A stretch of DNA of 64,000 nucleotides from Gavia stellata. Its lineage: Eukaryota > Chordata > Aves > Gaviiformes > Gaviidae. The translations under genes and the position numbers were made by a program. The number at the start of each line of letters is the position of its first letter. The first letter of the stretch is position 1. The DNA is taken from contig NC_082594.1 of assembly GCF_030936135.1 (NCBI RefSeq), positions 130,672,668-130,736,667 of the forward strand, in the 5' to 3' direction. The notes under the pieces are model-generated. The model was given only the letters and a program-made list of their open reading frames with translations. It ran no database searches and was not told the DNA's origin. Of this stretch, positions 23,029 to 35,000 are shown in pieces.

Positions 23029-26000
23029 GTAGGAGCGTCCCCCGGAGCGCCGGCTTCCCCGCGGCGGGGAAACGCACCGTGCCCCGCTCGCCCTCCCTCC
23101 GCCGGTGTGGCTGGGGAAGGGGGGGGGGGGGGGCGCCGGCGCCGCTGCGGCTCCGCCGCTGCGCGGGAGCGGGCCGGGCTCTCCCTCCGCGCCCGCGGTC
23201 CTGCCCGCATCCTCCAGGAGCCGCGGTGCACCGGAGGGCTCCCCTCGCCCTCCCGCGGGCTTCCCCGGCACGGCCAGGGCAGCCCGGGGCTGCGGGGAGA
23301 GAGGGCGGCGGCGTCCCAGGGGGCACGGGGTGGGCAGGCGGTTTGGTGCACCCCCCGGACGGGGGTTTGGTATCCAGCGCTGCTAGCAGCAGAATGGGTT
23401 TAAAGTCTAGAAGGGAATTATGAGGATAATAGTACTACCTAAAAAAAAAAGGGGGTGTGTGTGTGTGCACTCAATGAACCTTTTAAAATACCATTTTCCC
23501 CATTTGAGTGCTGCAGCGGGATCAGGGTGCTCTCCCCCGGGAGGTGAGACAGGGCTGCGCAGGTGAGGCGGGATGTGAGGAGGCTGCAGGGCAGCACTGC
23601 CAAGCTCTGGCTGTTTGTGATGGGGAAGGAAGCCTGTCGTTTATGGATAACTAGCTATTGCGGGTTTCCCCCCTCCCCCCTTTTTAATGTCGTGTTTATC
23701 TCTAGTAGCGAAGTGGTACCTTGGAAACTCAGCCCCCGTTGTTTGGATTGGGCGTTAATTGCTGGGTAAGATGTTCTGATGTACCAAAAGATGGTGAAGG
23801 GGGCAAACGAATCTTCCCTCCTGTCCTCAGCTGCACAGGACAAGAGAAAATGGAAAACATTGCTTTTTCCCCACGGTATTTCTAATGCTTCAATATGAAA
23901 GGAGTTGGTAGAGAGCATAATAAAAGGTGGGGAAAGCACGGGGAGGTGGTGTTAATCATCCCTTCCTTTGCTTTACTGTGAAATTCCAAAACATCCAGAC
24001 CTTTAAAGACTCCTCTGTCTTCTAATATGTTTTACTATGTAATAAAATGCATCTGGTATTTATGGGGCAGGAGTTGCATGTCAGGCTATGATGCAACTGA
24101 GCCCAGCTTTACTTAACTGTTGGGTGTCACCACTGAACCCAGGAGGTCAAAAGCACCCTTTGGGCATGAGCCTCCTTGTAGAAGCTGGTGGTGAGGCAGG
24201 TTAGGCTTCTTCAGCTGTTACAGGTATTGGGTATTACGATGAAGGCCTGTTAGCAGACCAAACATTGTCTGTGGCTTGTTAGCAGAGGCAGTGTGTGGAC
24301 TGTCTTCCCTTAAAACGAATCTGGTTCCTTCTATTAAATGTGCTCTTTGAAGCCACGTGTTTTGCTGGACACCTTCCAGGAAGAAGTTTTCTCTCCAGGA
24401 GGATAACTAGGGTGATAGCAGATTAGGAGGAGGCAGGGAGGGAGTACACGGCTGCTTGGTGTTGTTTGCAGGTATCTAAATGTGTCTTCTGCTCGATGGC
24501 TACTTTCACACACTAGGCCGTTCCCATGGCTATGAAGAGCCACCCAGTCCAGACTACCGCTGCATTTAAGGTGGAAACTTTAGTGGACTAATCTCCATGT
24601 TCCTGTATGCTGGAACAGGAAATCTCTGCAGAGATACTGAGCTGGTCAAGAGCAAGAAGGGAAACTTCAGGTTTGAGGCTTAATTTTTTTTTTTTTTTAG
24701 TGTGGAACTCTCTGAGCACTGCCATGAATGCTTCAAGAGGGTCATGCAACCAGCTCGTGCCATGAGAACTAATTTGGAAGAGAAAAAACACTTAAATAAA
24801 GATGGACTGTGCTAGGAGGCTTTCTGATGAGAGGTGATCAGAACAGGTTCTAAGGATAGAGAAGGTCCTAGAGAAGAGAAGGCTCCAAGAAGACCTTATT
24901 GTTGCCTTTCAATATATAAAGCAGGCTTATGAGAAAGAAGGAGAGAGGCTTTTTGCCAAGGCCTGTAGTGACAGGGGCAACAGTTTTAAACTGAAAGAGG
25001 GGAGATTTGGGTTGTACATAAGGGAGAAATATTTTTACGATGAGGGTGGTGAGACACTGGAGCAGGTTACCCAGCGAAGTTGTGGATGCCCCATCACTGG
25101 AAGTGTTCAAGGCCAGGTTGGACGGGGCTTTGAGCAACCTGATCTAGTGAAGATGTCCCCCTGCCCATGGCAGGTGGTTTGGACTAGATGATCTTTAAAG
25201 GTCCCTTCTAACTCAAACCAGTCTATGATTCCTCAATGAGAAGCCCTACAGATGCTGTTCCTGAGCTGAACCAGCAGAAGCCTGCAAGAAGGTGTCTGGC
25301 CTAATTGGGGTAATTGGCTGTGGGTGTGTGCAGCCCTCTCCCCAGCTGCAGCCCTGAACTGATGAGAGGCAAACATGGCTGGGTCTCCTCTTGCCAGCCT
25401 GGTCAGAGGCAGAGGTTGATCTGTTTTGGTCCTGCATCTCCCTGTTGATGAGGATTGCTCAAGGTTTAGAAGCTTGGTAGTGGAAATCCTGACTTTAATC
25501 CGTGACTGTGCCCTTGTGGGCAGGTTTTACTTGTGCGAGAGTTGTGGAGATGCTTAGGGGCACGCTGTCCTCTGGGCAGTTGTTGGGCCTTCTGAAGGAA
25601 TGCAAGTCCTGCAAAAACTCAGTGTACTCATCCTTGCCTTTCACTGCAGTCTTTAGCCTTGAACTCTGAGTGGAGCATCAGCCAGTGTTTGCCGGTTGCC
25701 TGCCATTTGCGAGCTTTCTGTTCTTCCTGGTCTCTTCAATCTCCTCCTGTCTCTGTGATGATGGCAGATCAGCCAGAAGCCTCTGATACCTTGAGGCAGA
25801 TACCACATGGACCATTAACCTTAGTTACAGGAAATTTAATTGAATAAAAAGAGCATTTTCCATATGGAAGGGCTGCAGTGGGTGAGTTTAATTGCTTTCC
25901 CTCTGAAGCAAAGCCAGGTCTGGAGTGGCCTGGCTCTGAAACAGGGATTTGTTTTCCTGATGCTGTGAATTCTGCTGTTTTCCCCTCTCTGCTGCTCTCT

Positions 26001-29000
26001 CTCATGAAGGCAGGCCTACAAAGCAAGGGACAGCTTGGAGCCAAGGACAAGGTGTAAGGGCTGGCTTGTGACCCCTCAGTCCTCTGTAAATGTTCTGGTT
26101 GCTCATGTGCTATGGCTGCCAGGGCACATCTGAAAATGCAGCTGAACAGAGCAATGTTTGAATGATGGATGAGAGAAAGGAGGGAACAAGACCATTATTC
26201 CTGTTTGGTGCTTTAGAGACTTACCACTTTGAAAAGTGTTGTGCTTGCCTGATCTCAGAGGATGTTCTTCATCCGCATAATCTTCCTTACTCCCTGGGAT
26301 ACAGGTATGCATGCACGAGGGAAGGGAAAAGCAAGTCCTGTGAGATTGCTCACGAGCAGATGTATACAAGGTGAAGAAAGTACAACTGGGGGCTCTGGAG
26401 CAGAGCTGCTTTGAGACAGGCAAGTGACTTAGCTTCTGTGCAACTCCTGGGTGCATAAAATGAAAATAAGGGTACTTATATGCTCACCAAGCCACTTAGC
26501 TAAAACTCTTACGCACGTATACATTGCCAGGTCTCTCCTCTTTGTGTGTGGAGGGGGGAAAATGCCTCCTATGTGCTGTGCGGAAACACTTCACCTTGTG
26601 TCTTGAGGTGGGAGAGCTATCAGGCTTTTTTGTACTCGACAACTAGGATTTAGGCCTTAATTCCTGAGGTAGAGCTCTAAAAGTAAAGCTGTGCTGAGGA
26701 GAAGCACAGCCACCTCTGCTGCAAGGGTCTTCTAGAGTTGGCCTGCGAACAGAGGGACGTGTCAAATGCCTTCCTCATGGTGGAAAGCCTTCATTCGTTA
26801 TGGAGTAGTCTTACCGCTTTTCTAGTTCCCTTTTCCTCCTGCTAGCTGCACTTTGAAGTTTTCCCCTCTGCACAGCTGTTTATTTAATGTTTAACTGTGA
26901 GTGTAAAAAATACAGTAATAAAACCAGCTGTTGTGCCTGTCACTACCTGCTCTAACAGTGAAGGCATATGTGCACTATTAGAAGTCTTGTTAACAGTTAG
27001 TTGGGCAAACAGGATTATCGTATTTTAGGATTGTGTAAACTGGAGACATCCAGGATAGGGAAGAGAATGAGCGCACTCGTGAGCATTTCCAATTCCACAA
27101 ATTCAATGTGTCCCTACTTGGGAGGGAGGAAGGAAGGAGAACTGATTTGCTGGAGCTGCCTGTGCAGTGTCCCTGCCCAGAAGACTGAACAAGAGCTGTA
27201 AAATGTTTCTGCTGGATTTACTGTTGACTGGAGAAGGCTTTATGTGACAAGTGAGAGAACCTGCTTAGTTCCGTGGTTGCAATAATATAAGGGCTTCCAG
27301 AAAGAAAAAAACTGTGGGGGTGTGGGAGTACTGGGGGAATTCAAAGTGAATGACTCTTTCCACCACTGTAAGCTCTGGCTGTTGCTCATGGTTAATTTGC
27401 TGAAAACACAGATGCGAATAATATTGTGCATGTGGGTATTTCCTGTACCAGGTCGTACGTGATGCAGCAGAGTATCATGAGGAAGAAGACTGTTGGAGAC
27501 AACAAAAATTCTTCCTAATCGGAGCTCAGGTCACTTGAATGCATGATTTGGAAGATACCTGGACTATATTTAGAAAACCAAGTATCTCTCAGAAGAACAA
27601 GTTTCCAACTTGCCGTTTGTAGGCAAAGCTGCTGCAATCCAGACACAGCTCTTGGACGTTCATGCAGTGCACCTTGGTTGTGATGAGCTCAAAAGCTGAG
27701 CAGTGGGCTGCACCTATATGATGAGCTCAAAAGCTGAGCAGTGGGCTGCACCTATTTTAGGAGAAAGAGTGGGTGATATTTTCCTCCTCCTCCCTTGCCA
27801 GGACTAGGAACAGAGCCCCAGTCTTGGTTCCCATATGGCCCAGCCTTACTGTAAGCTGTGGTTGGCAGTAGATTAAGCTGTGGCTTCTCTGCTGAGCGGT
27901 TGTGCCATGTGAGGATGTGTAGCCCTGGAGTGACTGTTTCCTACGTGGAGTCTATCTGAGGGGTGATGAGTGAAAAATTACCCTCAGTGAATGAGTGAGA
28001 GAGGCTGTGTGCCACCAGGGAGGGTTGCTAACATCATTACCCTTCCTTTTTTCATGACTGCAGATGGGAAAAAGTTGGCTGACCTAAGGGAAGAGGGGAA
28101 TCAACACTAGCAAGAAGAACAGAAGTCTTTCAATTAGATGCCTTAAACTTTGTGACCCTGTAGTAAAGACCAAGTGCCTTTTCCAGCCCAAAGAGCACGA
28201 TGCGTTTGGGTTCCTCTGTCCACTAGTGAATGGGTCTCTTGTAGCCTAGGTGTGGATGGCAGTTGTGCTTGCTTTGCTCCAGGCAAGGAGCCAGAACTGG
28301 AATTCACCCATACATTCCTCTGGGATTGTGTGATGCTTAGACCGAAGCCATCTGTTGTAGCTGCAGGGAAACTCCTTGATCTGCTACACAGAGCAACCTG
28401 GTTTAGTAAGTGGCGGTGATCAAATCTGTGTTTACTGTTCTCTGCTGTTTCACATGCGAATGTAGGTCCCACTCCAGCAGCACCCATGTCTGTTACAATG
28501 ACTCTAGGAGCAATTTTTTCACCTCTTCTGAGCTGATTTTGGGCTTCATGTGTAGGACTCTTCAGGCTGGAACTAAACTACCTCAAATTATTCCCTCGCC
28601 CTCCTGCCTGTCTTCTCCATAATGTTAGTCTTGGCTCCAGCCCAAGTTTCAGCCCACAGCTACACCATGCATGCAATAAAACTTTAGTCTCCTGTTTGGA
28701 CACGGCTGAACCTCAGCTATAAAGGGGGGAACAGGTTAGGTTCTGTCTTTCCTTAATGCTGAGTGGAAGCCCACTATTTTAGCCGCAAAGATGCTAAGAC
28801 GAAAACCAAATAAATGGGGAAGACTACAAATGTTTGAACAAGAAGATCTCCTAAGGTCAGTAGAGCTCTTGTTATTGCGGGATCTCCAGGGCCTGAACTG
28901 TTGCTTTTTGTTTGCTGGCTCTAGTCTGTTCACCACAGGACACTGGAAGGGCCTCAGCGTACCATTTCTGGAGCCTAATAATAAATTCCTTATGAGGCAG

Positions 29001-32000
29001 AAATGTAGGCACAATGTCAAATCCAGAAAAATCAAAGCAAGTTATAGTATATGATGTCTGAAGCCAAGCAAGGTTCAACGGAACCCCTTTGGAATAATCT
29101 TTGTGTATATAATTTATCTTTTTTTAAAGAAAACAACCAACCCCAGGAGATGACAGCGTAGGCAATGTAAAGCACACAGCACTTGAAATGCTCTTGCTGC
29201 TTCTCAGTGGGGTCTCTTGGCCACTCCTCACCCTGCCCAGAGTCACACAAAAAGCTCTTGCTTGCTGGAGAAAGGAAAAGTAAACTGTGAGAGAAATGGT
29301 ACGGGGATCTGCTGAAAACACGAGCTTGACCGTTGTTTTGTGCAGCAGAAAATATAGTCTTGAAAACTTTGGCTCTGGCAAAAAGTAGATATCCTTAAGT
29401 GAAAAAATGGTGTGGGAGGTCGCTTTGCTTTGAGCTGGGGATGGGATCATGTGCCCATCTGACATCCCTTCAAACTTAAATTTTTCTTTGGCTTTCTAGG
29501 ATTTTGTTCTTTGTGGGTTTCCCTACCTAGAGGGGCAAAAGAGAGTATATCTTGAAGGAGGCTATCAGTTTGCAGGCTTTAGGAAAAAAGCCTGAGAGGT
29601 CTGCTCTGGTTTCTTGCAGGGTGGCCCCCAGACCTTCAGATGGTGACTTCGGTGCTGGCAAGAATTTTATTTTTATTTCTAATGTGTAAGCTAATGCTGT
29701 CAAGCCCGGTAACTTGTCATTGAACTAAAGCATCTCTTTTGAATTTGGATGTTGTTCTTAAAATCTTAAATCTTAAAAGCACTCTCTTCTTGTTGGGCTG
29801 TCCTGTTGTTTAAAATGAAAGCTGATCAGGTTTTGTTCCCCCCTGCCACCCCTCCCCACCCCTCAGGATGTCTAGATTAAAAAAGAAGAAATTTTCTGAA
29901 TAAGAGTAACTTCATCAAAATGTCTCTCCTCAGTTTGAACTCTTTCCAAGACCAGTGCAGCAATTTATAATACAAACATTTGCATTGTAAGTGGAGGCTG
30001 AAATGTCCTTAAATAACTTGTGCAGAAGTTGTTGGGTAGGAAGGTATGCTTTTCCTATGCAGACTTCATCTGCTATTTGAGGGGATATTTAGGGAATGAA
30101 AGTGCAGTCTGTAAGAGCTGTATTGCAAGGGTGTGCCATCTGCTCGGTTTGAGAATGTAGTTTAGTACGTTTGCATAAGCAAACGTTATTTCCTGCTGTG
30201 TATACTTAGAGAAACACAGAGGATTTCAGAAACAGCCTTCCTTACTTTCTTTATGCTGATGTTTTTCTTTAGGCATAGAAATAGCTACTTCAGTGTGGTT
30301 TAAAACAATGAACAATGGTTTAAAAAAAAAAAAGAAAAGAAGAAAACGTGTAGGATATGTAATTCAATCCACATCCAAAGTGTCACTGAGGTGAAGAACT
30401 TGTGAGTCAAGAAAGAACCAGATATTTGTGTTGTGACACTAATCCCTGGAGTTATTGCTGTGTGCTTGGTGTAGCGTCAAATTTGGAAAGGCTATAAACC
30501 CTTTTGTTTCAAGGGTTGCCCTAGCCCAGAATTCCAGCTGCTGTGGGTTAGGAAGACGCTATTTATTAGAGAGTAGTTTGTTCCTTAACTGGCTGTTCAA
30601 AAAAGGATTTATTGGTTTATTTTTGTCGTCGTCTTGAAGTCTGAGGGTGGTCAGAAACAGGTACCTACTTCATCCAGCGTGGCAACTCCTAGTTTTTCTT
30701 TCTGGCTGTCCTGGAGACTCCCTAGTGACATTGGTTAGAGGACAAAATTTCAAAAAGGGAAAAAGATAAATATTAACATGCTTTGTATTTGGCTTACTTC
30801 CATTTATGCTGCAGATACTGTTGCAAACAAGTGAACTCATGGGAATGTCCATGGCAAACCGTAAGTCCACACAGTGTATTTGCACAAAGTGGAACTTTTA
30901 AATGAAAAATATTAATCCTGGAACAATTACGTTAATGTGGCTGAGGCTGTGCTTGACATACGCAGAGTCTGTCGCTTAGTTTATGCTGATTTGGATATTT
31001 AAAACTCCTGGCAGAAATGCTGGAAGAAAACTGTGGGCCAAGGTTATTTGACAGATTGGTCTGGGCAATTAAGACTTACTGACAGCAAAGTCAGGCAGAG
31101 AAAGGCTGAAAGGGAATGCTCCTCTGAGCTCCACTTGTTTTGTTGTCAGACAGGAGCAGTGCTCATGTCTTGTAAGAGGACAGGGAAGAGGTTCTGTGAT
31201 GCCTGTCGCTCTGTCTCATAACTGTTTTCCTTCAGGGCCTCAGCTTCCCCCCATTGCGTTGTCAGTGGGAAGAGCAGCCGAGTTTGGCACTGGCAGGTAC
31301 GTGCTTCATCCACTGCCTCAGTTGCTCTAGCCCATCCGGCTGAATCCTACTTTGCTTAATTTCAGGGTTTATATAACAATGAAGCACTTCTTTCTTGTGC
31401 AACAGCAGACAGCAGCAATTCAGTGGCTTTTGTAGACGTATCCTGCGCTGAGACCTTCCATTGTAACCAACAGCCCGTGTGTTTGCTTGCCGGATGCGTT
31501 CCCTGCCCACTGGCTTGGCTTGGTGCCTTGTCAGGCCCACGACCAAGTGCTGGTGCAACGTGGACCGATAATCCCCAACGGTCTCGCAAGGAGCAGCTTA
31601 CGTGTGAATGTGGTGGAGAACACGGCGAAGCCCTGGTGTGATTCGAAGGTTTTGCTTAGCATAAGGTGGTGGAAAGGAATCCACAGTAATGCTCTTGAAC
31701 ACCTTTGCTTGCAGCAGCAAGCAGCAAGTGTTGTTGCAACCTCCTGCCTGCCCTTAAATTCACATCCCTGCAGTCTTAAGCTGATGTGTAAACTCTGTGG
31801 GAAATGCAGACTTAATAATCAGTCCAAGGACTCTTTTGTGTCAACAAGAGCCCAGTTTATTTTGCTTAATGTTTGCAGCCATGTTGGTCCTGTTCAGCTG
31901 TGTGAATTTGGGACTGGCTCCTTCTGCCTGTTCCCATCTAGCGAATGGAATTCAGATGCACTTTTTTTTATTTCTTTCCTTTTTTTTTTCCTCCCTCTAT

Positions 32001-35000
32001 CTCCAGGGTAGTGATAGAACTGAAGTACAAATATTTGTCTTTCCTGGTCTAACACGTTTTTATATAGTGCCGAGAGCTCTCTTTATTCAGCTGTCTGACT
32101 GCTCTGTCTACCTTGAAATACAGAAAAAAGCTCAAGGTCAGTCTTCTGAGAAAGAAAACTGTCATGAGCTTGGCTAGTGAATAGAGATGCACATGGCAAA
32201 GGCTTGGCGATGGGAAGGAATGTGAGGAGCAGAAGTCTCTAAAGCAGTCCTGACCCTGCAAAAGGCAGCAGTATGGTTATTGCTGACAAATGTTAGTGCA
32301 GGGCCTGGCTCTCAAAGGGAGCATTTGGTACGTGAGGTTGTTTCCCAAGATCCAGCCTGGACTGTCCCACCTCAAACCTAACTGCAGGTATCTGCAGGAG
32401 GTGAGGATTTCAGCTTGAAATCTAGCACTGTGTCATAGTACCGATATAGACAGCCTCCTTCCCTGTGCGTACAAGGAAGGGGAAGGGAGAGGCACAGCTA
32501 GTTTTCTGCGGTGCTGGGAATGGTCCGCTCCAAAGCGAAGTCCCTCGGGCAGCGGTGGTGGTGCGGGAGTGATGGCAGCCTGGTTGATCCTCTTACTGCC
32601 CAGGCAAAACTTCCTCATCTCACTGATGCTAAGTGAGTGAGGGTGGATGCAGAAAAGGCTCATAGTCTTTTGTTCTGGTGTGGGGTTATTATTATTTTAA
32701 ATAAAAACTGTGCTTTTTAGCTGGAGTTCCTCTTGTCTCTACATGCAACATAGGTAGGATCTTATTTCTGTGTTGGGAGGGAGGATTGTATGTGGTGGGA
32801 GCAGTGGTTCTGTAGCAGGGAGGGGTTCTCATGTCAGAACTGCTTGTTCTTAAAAGGAAATAATCTTGGGAAGGGTATGGAGGGAGAATGGTGTTTGAAC
32901 TAAATAAATCACCTTTTTTTCCTTCACCTCCTGCTTTTTTCCCCACTCTTCTAAAAATATTTTGCTGGAGATGATGCCCTTGAGGCAAACACCAAATGCT
33001 GACTTTCAAAGGGAAAGATGGGACTACTAGCACTGGCTCAGTGGTGAGTTTACTAAATCTTTTGCATGAAAATGTGTATATTGTCTATATCAAGACAACA
33101 GAATCTAGAAGCAAAACATGGATTAAAAGTTTAAGGTAGGTTAATTGGAAGAAGGCCTGAAAAAGCACAAACATGGGTTCATAGGTGCTACATTGTTATC
33201 CCTGTCCCTTGGGATGCCTCTGCTCGACAGTTCACCCTGCCAGGCAAAAATACCTTTCTCCAAGAGACTAATTAGGGTTGCTTCCACTCTGTAGCACAAA
33301 ATCAGAGTGTGATTGACAGCAAATGAGAGAAGCCCTGCTTGCAGTTAAATGTTAATCCTTTCTCCACTTTCCCCAGCTTCCTCGTAATTGCACCTAGATT
33401 CCACTGAACTTTGTTGCTCTGATATCCCCAAGCTCATTTGCAAGTGATGGGCAGGATCCGGAGGGACCTTTAGGTGGGAACTTGTTGCGCAGGTTTGGCC
33501 CACAGGCAAATCCCACCTATTTTATTGCCATGTTTTGGAGGAATAGCTGTTATGTCAGGCAGAGGCCCATCAACCAAAGCTTTGTGCTGCTGGGAGTTGC
33601 TGCTGTATCCCTGAGACTTGTGAGGGGGAGAACGGAGCTGCATCCTGGGCCTGGGATCTGTCCCCTCCACTGAAGGTGCAGGATCTGCCCATGAGAAGCC
33701 CTGTGTCACTGTGGTGATGGCGGCAGGGTCAATAACTAGATGGACTGGAACCTCAGTCACCATCTGTCCAACTTCTTAATCGCTCTGTTTTTTTTCTGGG
33801 CTTTTATAATAAAGATTTTGATGGCGTTAGGTGGTGTGATGCTCCTGATTGTTCTGGGCTATGTGCCAACGTGGAATAGCAGAGGTATTCACTGCAAGTG
33901 AATTGTTAATATATTGAGGTGAAATTAAAGTACACTGGGATCTTCTTAATAAGCTCTTCTGTAAATGTTGCTTGTGACTTTCTGATGTTTCTCTTTGACT
34001 GAAGCACCCTATTTGAGTGTGGCTTGGGAAGCAGCTTTGCCTGTGGAGAGTGCAGAAAGGTGAGAGGAATGAAAGTAGTGTAATGGAATCACACCTGTGA
34101 GCCCATACTTAGGCTGGAGGTGGTCCTGCCTTAGTGCAGCTGGATGCTGCCCCGGATATTATCCAGACCTAAGAGAGCTCAAGGCTTTTATGGGAACAGG
34201 GCAAGGGAGCTAACCAGCTGTTACAGGGAGCAAATACACTGCGCTGAACACAGGGAATGTGGAGGGAAGTCATGTGTAGTGGTAATATAGCATATACCAG
34301 TTTTCACATGGGTAAGAAATGAGAGTAAGTACTCATATTTTAAAGAATATTGAGTCTTGAGAATCTTGCCTGCATCCTCCTGGTAATCCTATTTCTTACT
34401 AGTGTAACACTAGCAATATTATAAGGTAATGGAAATGGCAGAAAAGCTGACTAAATGTTGTAGGTGGCGTGTGGTCAGCTTAGTTTTGTGGAGAGAGGGA
34501 AACCAAATGAGGGGTCTAACTGCTGGATCACAGCAGAGGGAGGGGACCTTCTCTCCCCTCTCAGGCTTTTCCCTATCAAAGCATTAATCACCAAAGCTCT
34601 TGTTTCCCTTCTCTTGCCCTTCTCTGGGATAGATGGGAAATTTTTTTCTTTTTTTTTTTTTTTCTGAGGGTGATCAAACACTATAACAGGTCTCCCAGAG
34701 AGGTTGTGGAGTCCATGGGGATATCCAAAACCCGACTGGGCAACTGGTTCTAGGTGACCCTGCGTGAGCAGTGGCATTGGGCTAGATGATCTCCAGAGGT
34801 CCCTTCCAACCTCACCAGTTGTGGGATTCTGTGACTTATAGCAGTGTCCCTTTGAGAGGTGCTGTATGGTTGAGCCTTCTACCATGGTAGGCACCAAACA
34901 CGTAAGTGACCTGCACTTTTGCCTTTGTGGTGAAGAGGTGCCACAGGGGTAGCGATTAAACCTTTCTTGTAGTGGGGTGTGGGCTGCAGGAGTTGCCTCC

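Larger units (their letters stand above)
22310..23400. promoter_or_regulatory. CpG island at the SIDT1 5' end
   Basis: A very GC- and CpG-rich segment covering the upstream region, SIDT1 exon 1 and the start of intron 1. It contains a 32-base pure pyrimidine block at 22588-22619 made of CCCTT/CCCCT units (a candidate Sp1/KLF/MAZ-type binding region) and a G15 run at 23119-23133. Confidence 0.8.

Noticed and set aside
22735..23271. Long minus-strand open frame opposite SIDT1 exon 1
   Set aside because: Same GC-composition effect; no homology.
31487..32011. 174-codon open frame on the plus strand
   Set aside because: Intronic, ends in a translated T-rich run (Phe-rich tail), no recognised family.
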